Positions 42,561 through 51,146 of a stretch of 64,000 bases of DNA are shown piece after piece; the first letter of the stretch is position 1, and each line of letters starts with the position of its first letter. The notes beneath the pieces are model-generated. The model was not told the origin of the DNA. It did no database searches and saw only the letters and a program-made list of their open reading frames with translations. A program made the translations under genes and the position numbers. The stretch spans positions 3,100,001-3,164,000 of the forward strand of contig CP172536.1 in the NCBI GenBank assembly GCA_044598425.1, given 5' to 3'. This DNA comes from JAEVLT01 sp044598425 (GTDB lineage: Bacteria > Bacillota > Bacilli > Bacillales > Cytobacillaceae).

Positions 42561-42923
42561 CTAAGATTTTTTATTAAAAATTTTCTTTCCAGATTTTCCC
42601 ATATTGAATATATCCCGTCGGTGACTTCCAAAAGTCTTTCGGGAAAGCTTGATTTGCATATTCTGAGCTGCATCAAGTATACTTTTTCCTGTCGCTGTTT
42701 CTAAAAAGTAACCTTGATCCTTCCCACCACCATCACCACGGCTACTACCTAATTTGGATGGGATTGCAATCTGTGAACTTAGCAAATAACTACCGTCTTG
42801 GGTTTGATCCATTCCCGAGCCCAATATGATAGCAAGATTATTTAATTCTATCCGGTCCCAGCATCCCGTCGTGACAAACAAACATAATAACAGAATACGG
42901 AGCACTTTTCGTCTATTGTTCAT
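42561..42923 (-). pseudogene. Ger(x)C-family germinant receptor lipoprotein, N-terminal remnant
   Basis: A 120-residue frame: MNNRRKVLRILLLCLFVTTG with lipobox TTGC, WDRIELNNLAIILGSGMDQT as in GerAC/GerKC, then an intact first ~95 residues. The frame then decays (KTFGSHRRDIFNMGKSGKK) and ends; a full protein would be about 370 residues. Its start overlaps the gerA-type stop by 4 bases, a normal operon joint, which shows both were once one operon. Confidence 0.82.
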
Positions 42924-43675
42924 CGCTGTTTCTTCCCTCTCTCAGGACTCGGCATTTGACCTTTAGGAGAACGTTTTTTATCTTTGCCAGATATAAATTC
43001 TGGACGATCATGCATGCTCCATATAGGTGCACGAATGAAAATATCCTTCAAGTCCCCAGGAATCTGTGGTGCAACCGGACTTAGATAGGGAACTCCAAAG
43101 GATCGAAGACAAACGAGATGAATAAGAATGATAATCATGACAAAAACGATTCCAAATAAACCAAACAAACCTGCTAAAATAAGCAACGGGAAACGAAGCA
43201 TTCGATACGCTGTTCCGAGATTTTACCGTGGGATACCAAACGATGCAATGCCAGTAGTTGCAACAACAATCACCATGGGAGCAGATATAATACCAGCTTA
43301 CACAGCTGCTTGTCCAATCACTAGCGCACCCACAATGCTAATCGCAGATCCGACTGGCCTTGGTAAACGAACACCAGCTTCACGCAGCCCTTCGAACACT
43401 AACTCCATCATCAACGCCTCAACCATCGCTGGAAATGGAACTCCTTCTCTGGCCGCCGCTATACTTATCAACAAATTTGTTGGAATCAACTGCGGATGAA
43501 ATGTTGTAACAGCAACGTATATAGATGGAAGTAATAGTGCAATATTTAATAAACCATAGCGAATCCATCGAATAAAGGTAACATAAAGAAATCGTTCGTA
43601 ATAATCCTCTGCCGCTTGCAAACCTGAAAAGAAAGTCATTGGGACAATCAGTGCATTTGGAGTATAGTAGTAACA
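42920..43675 (-). pseudogene. GerA-type germinant receptor subunit, C-terminal remnant with nonsense codons
   Basis: The minus strand from about 43675 reads ALIVPMTFFSGLQAAEDYYE, LIPTNLLISIAAAREGVPFP, VRLPRPVGSAISIVGALVIG, QAAV, stop, AGIISAPMVIVVATTGIASF, GIPR, stop, NLGTAYRMLRFPLLILAGLF and on to the family's Pro-rich end. Everything is in one frame, with two TAA codons where Gln and Tyr are expected. The N-terminal half is missing, and the left over 5' edge touches the sufB terminator. Confidence 0.85.
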
Positions 43676-43687
43676 GACTACCTACAA

Positions 43688-43716
43688 CAAAAACCGCCTG
43701 CAATGGGCAGGCGGAT
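43688..43716 (-). terminator. Terminator of the suf operon
   Basis: Minus strand CCGCCTGCCCATTGCAGGCGG followed by TTTTTGTTG, just past sufB. Confidence 0.92.
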
Positions 43717-43725
43717 GAATACATA

Positions 43726-45123
43726 TTAACCAATAGACCCTTCCATCTCGAACTTAATTAAACGGTTCATTTCGACGGCGTATTCCATTGGCAATTCTTT
43801 TGTAAATGGCTCGATGAAGCCCATTACGATCATTTCGGTTGCTTCAGCTTCAGAGATTCCGCGGCTCATCAAGTAGAACAGTTGCTCTTCGGAAACTTTC
43901 GATACTTTCGCTTCGTGTTCAAGCGAAATATTGTTATTTAAGACTTCGTTGTATGGAATGGTATCAGATGTGGATAAATTATCCATAATCAGCGTATCAC
44001 ACTCAATATTCGCACGGGCACCGTCAGCTTTGCGGCCAAAATGAACGAGACCGCGATAATTTGTCTTGCCGCCATGCTTGGAAATTGACTTAGAGACAAT
44101 CGTCGAAGATGTATTCGGCGCTAAATGAATCATCTTAGACCCGGTATCTTGAACTTGACCTTTACCGGCAATCGCAATCGATAGCGTCATGCCGCGTGCG
44201 CCTTCGCCTTTTAAAATAACAGCCGGATACTTCATCGTTAATTTCGAACCGATATTGCCATCGATCCATTCCATTGTGGCGTTAGCTTCACAAACTGCCC
44301 GTTTCGTTACAAGGTTAAAGACGTTGTTCGCCCAGTTTTGAATCGTTGTATACCGGCAGTAGGCACCGTTTTTAATAATGATTTCAACTACCGCGCTGTG
44401 CAATGAGTTCGTTGTATAAACCGGTGCTGTACAGCCTTCGACATAGTGAACAGATGCGCCTTCATCAACAATAATTAATGTCCGTTCAAATTGTCCCATA
44501 TTTTCAGAATTGATGCGGAAATAGGCTTGTAATGGCGTATCTACCTTTACTCCCTTTGGTACATAAATGAATGAACCACCGGACCATACCGCTGAGTTCA
44601 AAGCTGCAAACTTATTGTCAGTTGGCGGGATCACTTTTGCCCAGTGCTCGCGGAAAATATCTTCATTTTCTTTAAGCGCCGAATCTGTATCTTTAAAAAC
44701 AATTCCCAGCGCTTCAAGATCTTCTTTCATGTTGTGGTAGACTACTTCAGATTCGTATTGCGCAGAAACTCCGGCAAGATATTTTTGCTCCGCTTCGGGA
44801 ATCCCAAGTTTGTCGAAAGTTGCCTTGATTTCTTCAGGAACTTCATCCCATGACTTTTCTGATTTTTCAGATGGTTTTACATAATAGGTAATTTCGTCAA
44901 AATTTAGTGAGGATAAATCCCCGCCCCATTGCGGCATTGGCATATTGTAAAAATGCTCCAATGATTTTAGACGAAAATCCAGCATCCATTGCGGTTCTTC
45001 TTTTATTTTTGAAATTTCTTCAACAATTTCACGTGTCAAACCACGTTTTGATCGGAAAATGGAAACGTCTCGATCGGCAAATCCATATTTATAATCACCG
45101 ATTTCAGGCATTTTTTTCGCCAT
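43726..45123 (-). CDS. sufB: Fe-S cluster assembly scaffold protein SufB
   Basis: A 465-residue SufB; with SufC and SufD it forms the SufBC2D scaffold where clusters are built. GGSFIYVPKGVKVDTPLQAY, LHSAVVEIIIKNGAYCRYTT and ISLEHEAKVSKVSEEQLFYL are family blocks, with the conserved Cys in VEGCTAPVY and the acidic C-terminus ending FEMEGSIG. GGAGGAATACGACG precedes the ATG. Last gene of the operon, 84 bases after sufU. Confidence 0.97.
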   Translation of the reverse strand: MAKKMPEIGDYKYGFADRDVSIFRSKRGLTREIVEEISKIKEEPQWMLDFRLKSLEHFYNMPMPQWGGDLSSLNFDEITYYVKPSEKSEKSWDEVPEEIKATFDKLGIPEAEQKYLAGVSAQYESEVVYHNMKEDLEALGIVFKDTDSALKENEDIFREHWAKVIPPTDNKFAALNSAVWSGGSFIYVPKGVKVDTPLQAYFRINSENMGQFERTLIIVDEGASVHYVEGCTAPVYTTNSLHSAVVEIIIKNGAYCRYTTIQNWANNVFNLVTKRAVCEANATMEWIDGNIGSKLTMKYPAVILKGEGARGMTLSIAIAGKGQVQDTGSKMIHLAPNTSSTIVSKSISKHGGKTNYRGLVHFGRKADGARANIECDTLIMDNLSTSDTIPYNEVLNNNISLEHEAKVSKVSEEQLFYLMSRGISEAEATEMIVMGFIEPFTKELPMEYAVEMNRLIKFEMEGSIG

Positions 45124-45207
45124 CGTCGTATTCCTCCATTCTTATTTGAAAAGTGTGAACGGTGAAGTTAGAAGCTGCTGCCAATTTCCAATCACCCATA
45201 TCAGTTA

Positions 45208-45645
45208 TTATTGTTCTTCATTTAAGCCTTTCTCCATAGCTTTCCATGCTAAAGTTGCACATTTAATCCGCGCCGGGAATTTCGATATCCCTTGCAGTGC
45301 TTCAATATCACCTAAATCAAGATCTTCTTCATCATATTCTTTTCCCTGCATCATCTCGGAAAAAACTTTTGAAAGCTTTAAAGCTTCATCCAGTTTTTTC
45401 CCTTTGATCGCCTGCGTCATCATCGAAGCAGAAGACATGGAAATCGAACAGCCTTCACCTTCAAACTTCGCATCCGCCACCGTGCCATCTTCAATTTTCA
45501 TCGTTAATTGAATTCGGTCGCCGCATGTTGGATTGTTCATGTTTATCGTAAGGCTGCCTTCTTCCAAAACCCCTTTATTGCGGGGGTTTTTATAATGGTC
45601 CATAATCACCTGACGATAAAGCGCATCTAAATTATTAGAAGACAT
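45208..45645 (-). CDS. sufU: Sulfur-transfer protein SufU
   Basis: A 145-residue zinc-dependent sulfurtransferase that accepts persulfide sulfur from SufS. MDHYKNPRNKGVLEEG, NNPTCGDRIQL (Cys, Asp), FEGEGCSISMSSASMMTQAI (Cys) and ARIKCATLAWKA (Cys) hold the zinc site and acceptor Cys. ATG 45645 lies 10 bases after AAGGAG, inside the last codons of sufS (11-base overlap), so the two are coupled. Confidence 0.96.
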   Translation of the reverse strand: MSSNNLDALYRQVIMDHYKNPRNKGVLEEGSLTINMNNPTCGDRIQLTMKIEDGTVADAKFEGEGCSISMSSASMMTQAIKGKKLDEALKLSKVFSEMMQGKEYDEEDLDLGDIEALQGISKFPARIKCATLAWKAMEKGLNEEQ

Positions 45646-46864
45646 CGCTAAAATACTCCTTCGTTTTGATAAGCCCTTCGACAAGCTTATCAATCTCTTC
45701 TTCCGTATTGTAAAGGTAGAAGCTGGCGCGCGCCGTTGCCGATGTATTCAGCCATTTCATCAATGGCTGTGCACAATGGTGGCCGGCGCGGACAGCCACA
45801 CCCTCTGCATCTAAGACAGTTGCCACATCATGCGGATGAACATCTGCAAGATTGAACGTAATCAGTCCGGCCCGTTTCGCTGGGTCTTGCGGACCGTAAA
45901 TCGTTAAGCCCTCAACCGCCTTCAACTTTTCAAACGCATAGGCGGTTAGCTTATGTTCATGATCGGCAATCGCATCAAGACCGACTTCATTTAAAAAGTC
46001 AATTGCTGCGCCTAAGCCAATTGCGCCTGCAATACTCGGAGTACCGCCCTCAAATTTCCACGGAAGCTCCTTCCATGTAGATTCGTGCAATTGAACGAAA
46101 TCGATCATCTCGCCGCCAAATTCCACCGGCTCCATTTTTTCAAGCAATTCCTTTTTACCATATAAAACACCAATGCCTGTTGGTCCGAGCATTTTATGAC
46201 CAGAAAATGCAAGAAAATCACAGTCCAAATCTTGGACATCAATTTTCATATGGGGTGCGCTTTGCGCGCCATCTACAACCATTACTGCACCATTTTCATG
46301 GGCAATTTTTGCAATTTCTTTAACTGGGTTAATCGAACCCAGCACGTTTGACACTTGCATAACGGAAACAATTTTTGTGTTCGGCGTTACCGTTGCCCGC
46401 ACATCGTCTAGGGAAATCGTTCCATCCGCTTGCAGCGGGATATATTTCAACTGTGCACCTGTCCGCTTAGCCACTTGCTGCCACGGAATAATATTGCTGT
46501 GGTGCTCCATATACGTAATGACGATTTCATCGCCTTCTTTTAAGTTGTCTCTACCATAACTCTGGGCAACCCAGTTCAATGAAGTTGTCGTCCCTCTTGT
46601 AAAAATAACTTCTTGAATGGACTTTGCATGAATAAATTTGCGGACCTTTTCACGCGCTCCTTCATAGGCATCGGTTGCTCTTGTGCCTAACGTATGCACA
46701 CCGCGATGAACGTTCGAGTTGTCTTGCTTGTAATATTTCTCAAGCGTTTCAATCACTCGAACCGGTTTTTGCGATGTTGCGGAACTATCAAGATAAACTA
46801 AAGGATTTCCATTGACTTCCTGGTTTAAAATTGGGAAATATTGACGAATACCATTGATATCCAT
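45635..46864 (-). CDS. sufS: Cysteine desulfurase SufS
   Basis: A 409-residue PLP enzyme that removes sulfur from cysteine as a persulfide. YLDSSATSQKP at the start, THMEHHSN-like YMEHHSNIIPW, VDGAQSAPHM with the PLP Asp, FSGHKMLGPTGIGVLYG with the Schiff-base Lys, and AVRAGHHCAQPLM with the catalytic Cys. It overlaps the sufD stop by one base; AAGGAAAG lies upstream. Confidence 0.97.
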   Translation of the reverse strand: MDINGIRQYFPILNQEVNGNPLVYLDSSATSQKPVRVIETLEKYYKQDNSNVHRGVHTLGTRATDAYEGAREKVRKFIHAKSIQEVIFTRGTTTSLNWVAQSYGRDNLKEGDEIVITYMEHHSNIIPWQQVAKRTGAQLKYIPLQADGTISLDDVRATVTPNTKIVSVMQVSNVLGSINPVKEIAKIAHENGAVMVVDGAQSAPHMKIDVQDLDCDFLAFSGHKMLGPTGIGVLYGKKELLEKMEPVEFGGEMIDFVQLHESTWKELPWKFEGGTPSIAGAIGLGAAIDFLNEVGLDAIADHEHKLTAYAFEKLKAVEGLTIYGPQDPAKRAGLITFNLADVHPHDVATVLDAEGVAVRAGHHCAQPLMKWLNTSATARASFYLYNTEEEIDKLVEGLIKTKEYFSDVF

Positions 46865-48177
46865 TAGCGTACTTTCCTTTCAATAACTTCCGTTAATTGT
46901 TTTTTTACCCCTTCAATCGGAAGCTGATTTACGACTGGAGCAAGGAAGCCGTGAATAATCAAGCGCTCTGCTTCAGCTTTCTTAATCCCGCGGCTCATTA
47001 AATAATAAAGCTGTACCGGATCGACGCGGCCAACCGAGGCGGCGTGTCCTGCCATGACGTCATCTTCGTCAATTAAAAGAATCGGATTGGCGTCACCGCG
47101 CGCTTTTTCACTGAGCATTAAAACGCGGGATTCCTGCTCGGCATTCGATTTGGAAGCTCCGTGCTCGATTTTGCCAATTCCATTAAATACGGAAGAGGCG
47201 CTGTCCTTCATGACACCATGGTTTAAAATATACCCTTCTGTATGCTTACCGAAGTGAACAACTTTTGTCGTAAAATTCTGGGTTTGCTCGCCGCGGCCGA
47301 CAACAACCGTTTTCGTATCACCATAGGCTCCGTCGCCAACCAAATTGGTTGTATTCTCGGAAATCGTATTGCCTTCGTTCATCAAGCCAAGCGCCCATTC
47401 AATCCGCGCATCTCTTGCTGCTACACCACGGCGATTCACATACGTTATAATCCCCTTTGCCAAATAATCAACGGCACCGTATTGAATTTTCGCATTGGTA
47501 TTCGCTATAACTTCTGTCGCAATATTAAACACATTGTTTGTTGAATCCAATGTTGAGATATAGTTTTCCACGTAGACGACCGAGCTATTATCATCCGCAA
47601 CGACAATGACATGATTGAAAAGATTGGCTTCCGGTTGATCGTGTATATATACAGCTTGGATCGGTTCCTTAATTTCTACATTTTTCGGAACATAAAGAAA
47701 TGCACCACCATTGAAAAGAGCCGCATGAAGGGCAGCTAACCGGTGTTCATCCGCTTTGATTGCTTTCGTCATAAAATATTTTTCCAGCAATTCGCCATGG
47801 TTGCGTGCAGCTGTAAAAATATCTGTAAATATCACGCCTTGATTTTTCAATTCATCCGACAGCCTTAAGTATGCCGGCGTTTGATTCCGTTGAATATATA
47901 AATTTTTATTGGCGGACTCAATATCGCCGATTAACGCTTTCACTTCTTCAGGAAGTTCAGATAATGATGCATATGGTTCGCTTTTTACTGTATGCTGATT
48001 GAATTGGCTGAAATTCCATTTATCAATTTTCGTTTTGTCCGGTCTGGGCAGCGGCAAATTGTCAGCGCTGTTTAAAGCTTTCACGCGCAATGCTTCAAGC
48101 CATGAAGGCTCCCCCATTTCTTTTGAAAAGGAACTGACAAAATCCGTGCCAAATGGTAGTTTTGTTTCGATTGTCAT
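46864..48177 (-). CDS. sufD: Fe-S cluster assembly protein SufD
   Basis: A 437-residue SufD, paralogue of SufB and partner in the SufBC2D scaffold. GGAFLYVPKNVEIKEPIQAV, VHFGKHTEGYILNHGVMKDS, VMAGHAASVGRVDPVQLYYL and the C-terminal GFLAPVVNQLP are family blocks; the His in MAGHAAS is the conserved cluster-site residue. AGGAGGATCAAA precedes the ATG. Starts 17 bases after sufC. Confidence 0.96.
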   Translation of the reverse strand: MTIETKLPFGTDFVSSFSKEMGEPSWLEALRVKALNSADNLPLPRPDKTKIDKWNFSQFNQHTVKSEPYASLSELPEEVKALIGDIESANKNLYIQRNQTPAYLRLSDELKNQGVIFTDIFTAARNHGELLEKYFMTKAIKADEHRLAALHAALFNGGAFLYVPKNVEIKEPIQAVYIHDQPEANLFNHVIVVADDNSSVVYVENYISTLDSTNNVFNIATEVIANTNAKIQYGAVDYLAKGIITYVNRRGVAARDARIEWALGLMNEGNTISENTTNLVGDGAYGDTKTVVVGRGEQTQNFTTKVVHFGKHTEGYILNHGVMKDSASSVFNGIGKIEHGASKSNAEQESRVLMLSEKARGDANPILLIDEDDVMAGHAASVGRVDPVQLYYLMSRGIKKAEAERLIIHGFLAPVVNQLPIEGVKKQLTEVIERKVR

Positions 48178-48194
48178 TTTGATCCTCCTAACGC

Positions 48195-48980
48195 TTACGC
48201 TTCTTGTCCAACTGTTTCATCTTCAATGCCAAGTTCTTTCTTGATCCAGTCATATCCTTCTGCTTCTAAGCGTTGTGCAAGCTCCGGCCCGCCAGATTTA
48301 ACGACACGTCCCTGCATCATAACATGCACGTAGTCAGGAGTGATATAGTTTAACAAACGCTGATAGTGTGTAATCACAAGGCAGCCAAAATCTTCACTGC
48401 GCATTTCGTTGATTCCCTTTGATACGACTTTCAATGCATCGATATCAAGTCCTGAGTCAATTTCATCGAGGATCGCGATTTTTGGTTCGAGCATCATTAA
48501 TTGCAAAATCTCATTGCGTTTTTTCTCACCGCCGGAGAATCCTTCATTCAAATAGCGCTGTGCCATATCAAGATCCATTTCAAGGAATTCCATCTGTTTA
48601 TCCATCTTGCGGATGAATTTCATTAAAGAGATTTCATTTCCTTCCCCAAGGCGGCTGTTTAGCGCTGACCGCAAGAAATCCGCATTCGTTACGCCATTGA
48701 TTTCACTTGGATACTGCATTGCTAAAAACAGACCAGCCTGCGCACGTTCGTCTACTTCCATTTCAAGAACATTTTGACCATCTAGTGTAATGCTGCCGCT
48801 TGTTACTTCGTATTTTGGATGACCCATGATTGCTGAAGACAGAGTCGATTTACCTGTACCGTTCGGCCCCATGATTGCATGGATTTCCCCACCTTTTATT
48901 TCGAGGTTTACACCCTTTAATATCTCTTTTCCATCGATTGCCACATGAAGATCTTTGATCGTTAAAGTTGATCCCGCCAT
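48195..48980 (-). CDS. sufC: Fe-S cluster assembly ATPase SufC
   Basis: A 261-residue ABC-type ATPase that drives the scaffold. Walker A GPNGTGKSTLSSAIMG, signature FSGGEKKRNEILQ, Walker B AILDEIDSGLDIDALK, and switch His in LVITHYQRLL. No membrane partner, as expected. First gene of sufCDSUB; GGAGG lies 9 bases before the ATG. No operator was recognised in the 170 bases upstream. Confidence 0.97.
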   Translation of the reverse strand: MAGSTLTIKDLHVAIDGKEILKGVNLEIKGGEIHAIMGPNGTGKSTLSSAIMGHPKYEVTSGSITLDGQNVLEMEVDERAQAGLFLAMQYPSEINGVTNADFLRSALNSRLGEGNEISLMKFIRKMDKQMEFLEMDLDMAQRYLNEGFSGGEKKRNEILQLMMLEPKIAILDEIDSGLDIDALKVVSKGINEMRSEDFGCLVITHYQRLLNYITPDYVHVMMQGRVVKSGGPELAQRLEAEGYDWIKKELGIEDETVGQEA

Positions 48981-49289
48981 ATATATTTACCTCCGCTTTT
49001 CATTAAAAAAATTGTATTAGTGGTATTCTTTTAAAAGCTTCTTCTTTATTCTCATTCTATTCTCATTACAATCTTATAACAAATGAAATGTGTTCGCAAC
49101 TCTTAAACAGTGATAAATGTCACAAATTAAAATGATTTTCTTTTTCAATTAAATATCATCTGCTCCCAAAATTGCAATTCGCTTTGCAGACACTGTATAG
49201 GCAAAAAGCCAGCAATATTCGTTGCCGGCTTTCCGAATTTCTTCCTATTATATTTGCACGGTATTTCACCTGCTGCCGATCAAAAGAAC

Positions 49290-49432
49290 TGGCTCGTTTC
49301 TGTGGATTTGGTTCGTTTATCCGTGGAATTAGTTCGTTTATCCGCGTGATTGGTCCGTTTATCCGTGGAACCTGTCCGTTTATCCGCGGAATTACTCCAT
49401 TTATCCGCGGGTTTTCACAATTTATCCGTCCC
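49290..49432. repeat. Tandem 21-bp repeat, about seven units
   Basis: Units with the core GTCCGTTTATCCGTGGAATTA (written here as GTCCGTTTATCC plus GTGGAATTA) begin at about 49290, 49311, 49332, 49353, 49374, 49395 and 49416, an exact 21-base period; the first and last are degenerate. Because 21 is divisible by three, the minus strand stays open and reads heptads such as PRINGQV and PRINGPI, but there is no ribosome site, so a protein is unlikely. It lies in the gap between sufC and metQ. Confidence 0.85.
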
Positions 49433-49509
49433 ACTCTTATTATGCAGTAACCGGAATAGAACTATCCCAGGAAATACAAAAAGGCTGACCCAAAAGATTA
49501 TGAAACATT

Positions 49510-49620
49510 GACCTTCACGCCCGCGGAAAGCGAAGCGCCTGGAACGGAAATCAACAGACAAGGTTCAGAGCCATAAACAAAAAAGGTGTCCCTAAAAGCT
49601 ATACTTTTGGGACACCCTCT
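49510..49620. repeat. Family 2 repeat fragment with metQ terminator hairpin
   Basis: ACGCCCGCGGAAAGCGAAGC then GCCTGGAACGGAAATCAACAG is the right end of family 2. It is followed by ACAAGGTTCAGAGCCATAAA and a hairpin GGTGTCCCTAAAAG..CTTTTGGGACACC. On the minus strand the hairpin ends in TTTTTTG and lies 4 bases after metQ, serving as its terminator. Nearly the same module is at 14893-14978. Confidence 0.85.
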
Positions 49621-49623
49621 TTG

Positions 49624-50460
49624 TTATTTTGAAACCGGTACAACGGCACCTTTATACTTGTCTAAGATAAAGTCTTGAATTTTTTTTGAGTGAAGCACAT
49701 CAACAAGAGTTTTAATTGCTGGCTTATTTTCGTCACCTTGGCGCACAGTAATAATGTTTACATATTTCGGGTCAGTTGGCTCCTGGGCAATTCCATCTTT
49801 TTTCGGATTAAGACCATTATCAATAGCATAGTTTGAGTTGATGAGGACAGCATCGCCTTCACCGTTTTTAAAGATTTTCGGTAATAAAGATGCTTCATAA
49901 TTTGTATCGAATTTTAAGTGCTTTGGATTATCCACAATGTCTTTAATATCGTACTCTTGAGGATTCACACCTTGTTTCAATTTGATCAGCCCTAACTTCT
50001 CCAGCATTAGAAGAAGACGTGGGTGATCCGAGACAGAATTACTCATAATAAGAGTTGCCCCATCTGGAAGATCTTCTAATTTTTTATACTTTTTAGAATA
50101 AACAGCAATTGGTTCAATATGAATTCCACCGGCATTAGCAAACTTATAGCCATTTTCTTTCATTTGCAGATTTAAGTAAGGGACTGTTTGGAAATAGTTT
50201 GCATCCAATTCCTTTGAAGCCAATGCTTTGTTTGGCATAATATAATCCTGGAATGTTTTGATTTCCAAATCAATTCCTTTTTTCTTAAGAATCGGCTGTG
50301 CTTCTTTTAAAATTTCAGCATGTGGTACATTGGATGCACCGACCACTAATTTTGTTAGCTTTTGTCCGCCTTGGGCATTGTCTTTAGATGTTGAAGATCC
50401 ACAGGCAGCTAAAGCTAATACAAGCGTTAACGCTAAAAGCGCTCCTAACCATTTTTTCAT
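49624..50460 (-). CDS. metQ: Methionine ABC transporter substrate-binding lipoprotein MetQ
   Basis: A 278-residue NlpA-family lipoprotein that captures methionine outside the membrane. Lipobox LAACGSS, then LTKLVVGASNVPHAEILKEA, KTFQDYIMPNKALASKELDA, NYFQTVPYLN and HIEPIAVYSKKYK as in MetQ. AAGGAGTG precedes the ATG. Third gene of metNIQ under the SAM-I riboswitch. Confidence 0.95.
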   Translation of the reverse strand: MKKWLGALLALTLVLALAACGSSTSKDNAQGGQKLTKLVVGASNVPHAEILKEAQPILKKKGIDLEIKTFQDYIMPNKALASKELDANYFQTVPYLNLQMKENGYKFANAGGIHIEPIAVYSKKYKKLEDLPDGATLIMSNSVSDHPRLLLMLEKLGLIKLKQGVNPQEYDIKDIVDNPKHLKFDTNYEASLLPKIFKNGEGDAVLINSNYAIDNGLNPKKDGIAQEPTDPKYVNIITVRQGDENKPAIKTLVDVLHSKKIQDFILDKYKGAVVPVSK

Positions 50461-50477
50461 GTTTATACACTCCTTTT

Positions 50478-51146
50478 TTACCTTTTATCTATTTTTTTTG
50501 TGAGAAAATCACCAATAAACTGAATGATGAAAACAATCACCAGAATGATAATTGTAGCAACTAAAGTGACATCGTTGCGGTTCCGTTGGAATCCTTCAAG
50601 ATAAGCAAGGTTTCCTAGACCGCCGGCGCCAATAACACCGGCCATTGCTGTATAGCTGACAAGCGCGATGGCCGTCACGGTTATGCCTGAAACGAGGGCT
50701 GGCATTGATTCCGGAAGAAGCACCTTCCAAATAATCGTACCAATTGATGCACCCATTGATTTAGCTGCCTCAATGACCCCTTTATCAATTTCCCTTAAAC
50801 CAATCTCAACCATTCGCGCATAAAATGGTGCTGCCCCCACAATAAGGGCTGGCAAAGCTGCTCTTTCCCCGATCATGGTTCCAAACAGAAGGGTTGTAAA
50901 AGGAATAAGCAGTACAATTAAAATAATAAACGGAATAGAACGAAAAATATTTACAATTGCACTAATCACTATATTAACAGGTTTATTTTCCCACATATTT
51001 CCGGGATGAGTAAGGAACAGCAACAGTCCTAGTAAAATACCTAAAACAAACGTTGCAAGAACTGAATAACCCGTCATGTAAAGGGTTTGAACCGTTGCAT
51101 CCCACATGGCCTGCCAATCAATATCTTTGAAATATTGATTACCCAT
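50478..51146 (-). CDS. metI: Methionine ABC transporter permease MetI (MetP)
   Basis: A 222-residue permease with five predicted membrane helices. NIFRSIPFIILIVLLIPFTT, the EAA loop EAAKSMGASIGTIIWKVLLP that docks on MetN, and MAGVIGAGGLGNLAYLEGFQ are family blocks. GGAGG precedes the ATG; it overlaps the metN stop by 8 bases. Confidence 0.95.
   Translation of the reverse strand: MGNQYFKDIDWQAMWDATVQTLYMTGYSVLATFVLGILLGLLLFLTHPGNMWENKPVNIVISAIVNIFRSIPFIILIVLLIPFTTLLFGTMIGERAALPALIVGAAPFYARMVEIGLREIDKGVIEAAKSMGASIGTIIWKVLLPESMPALVSGITVTAIALVSYTAMAGVIGAGGLGNLAYLEGFQRNRNDVTLVATIIILVIVFIIQFIGDFLTKKIDKR

Noticed and set aside
49156..49434. Minus-strand ORF of 92 codons with PRING-type heptads over the 21-bp repeat
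   Set aside because: The open frame is a by-product of the 21-base period; no ribosome binding site and no terminator. Kept as a DNA repeat.
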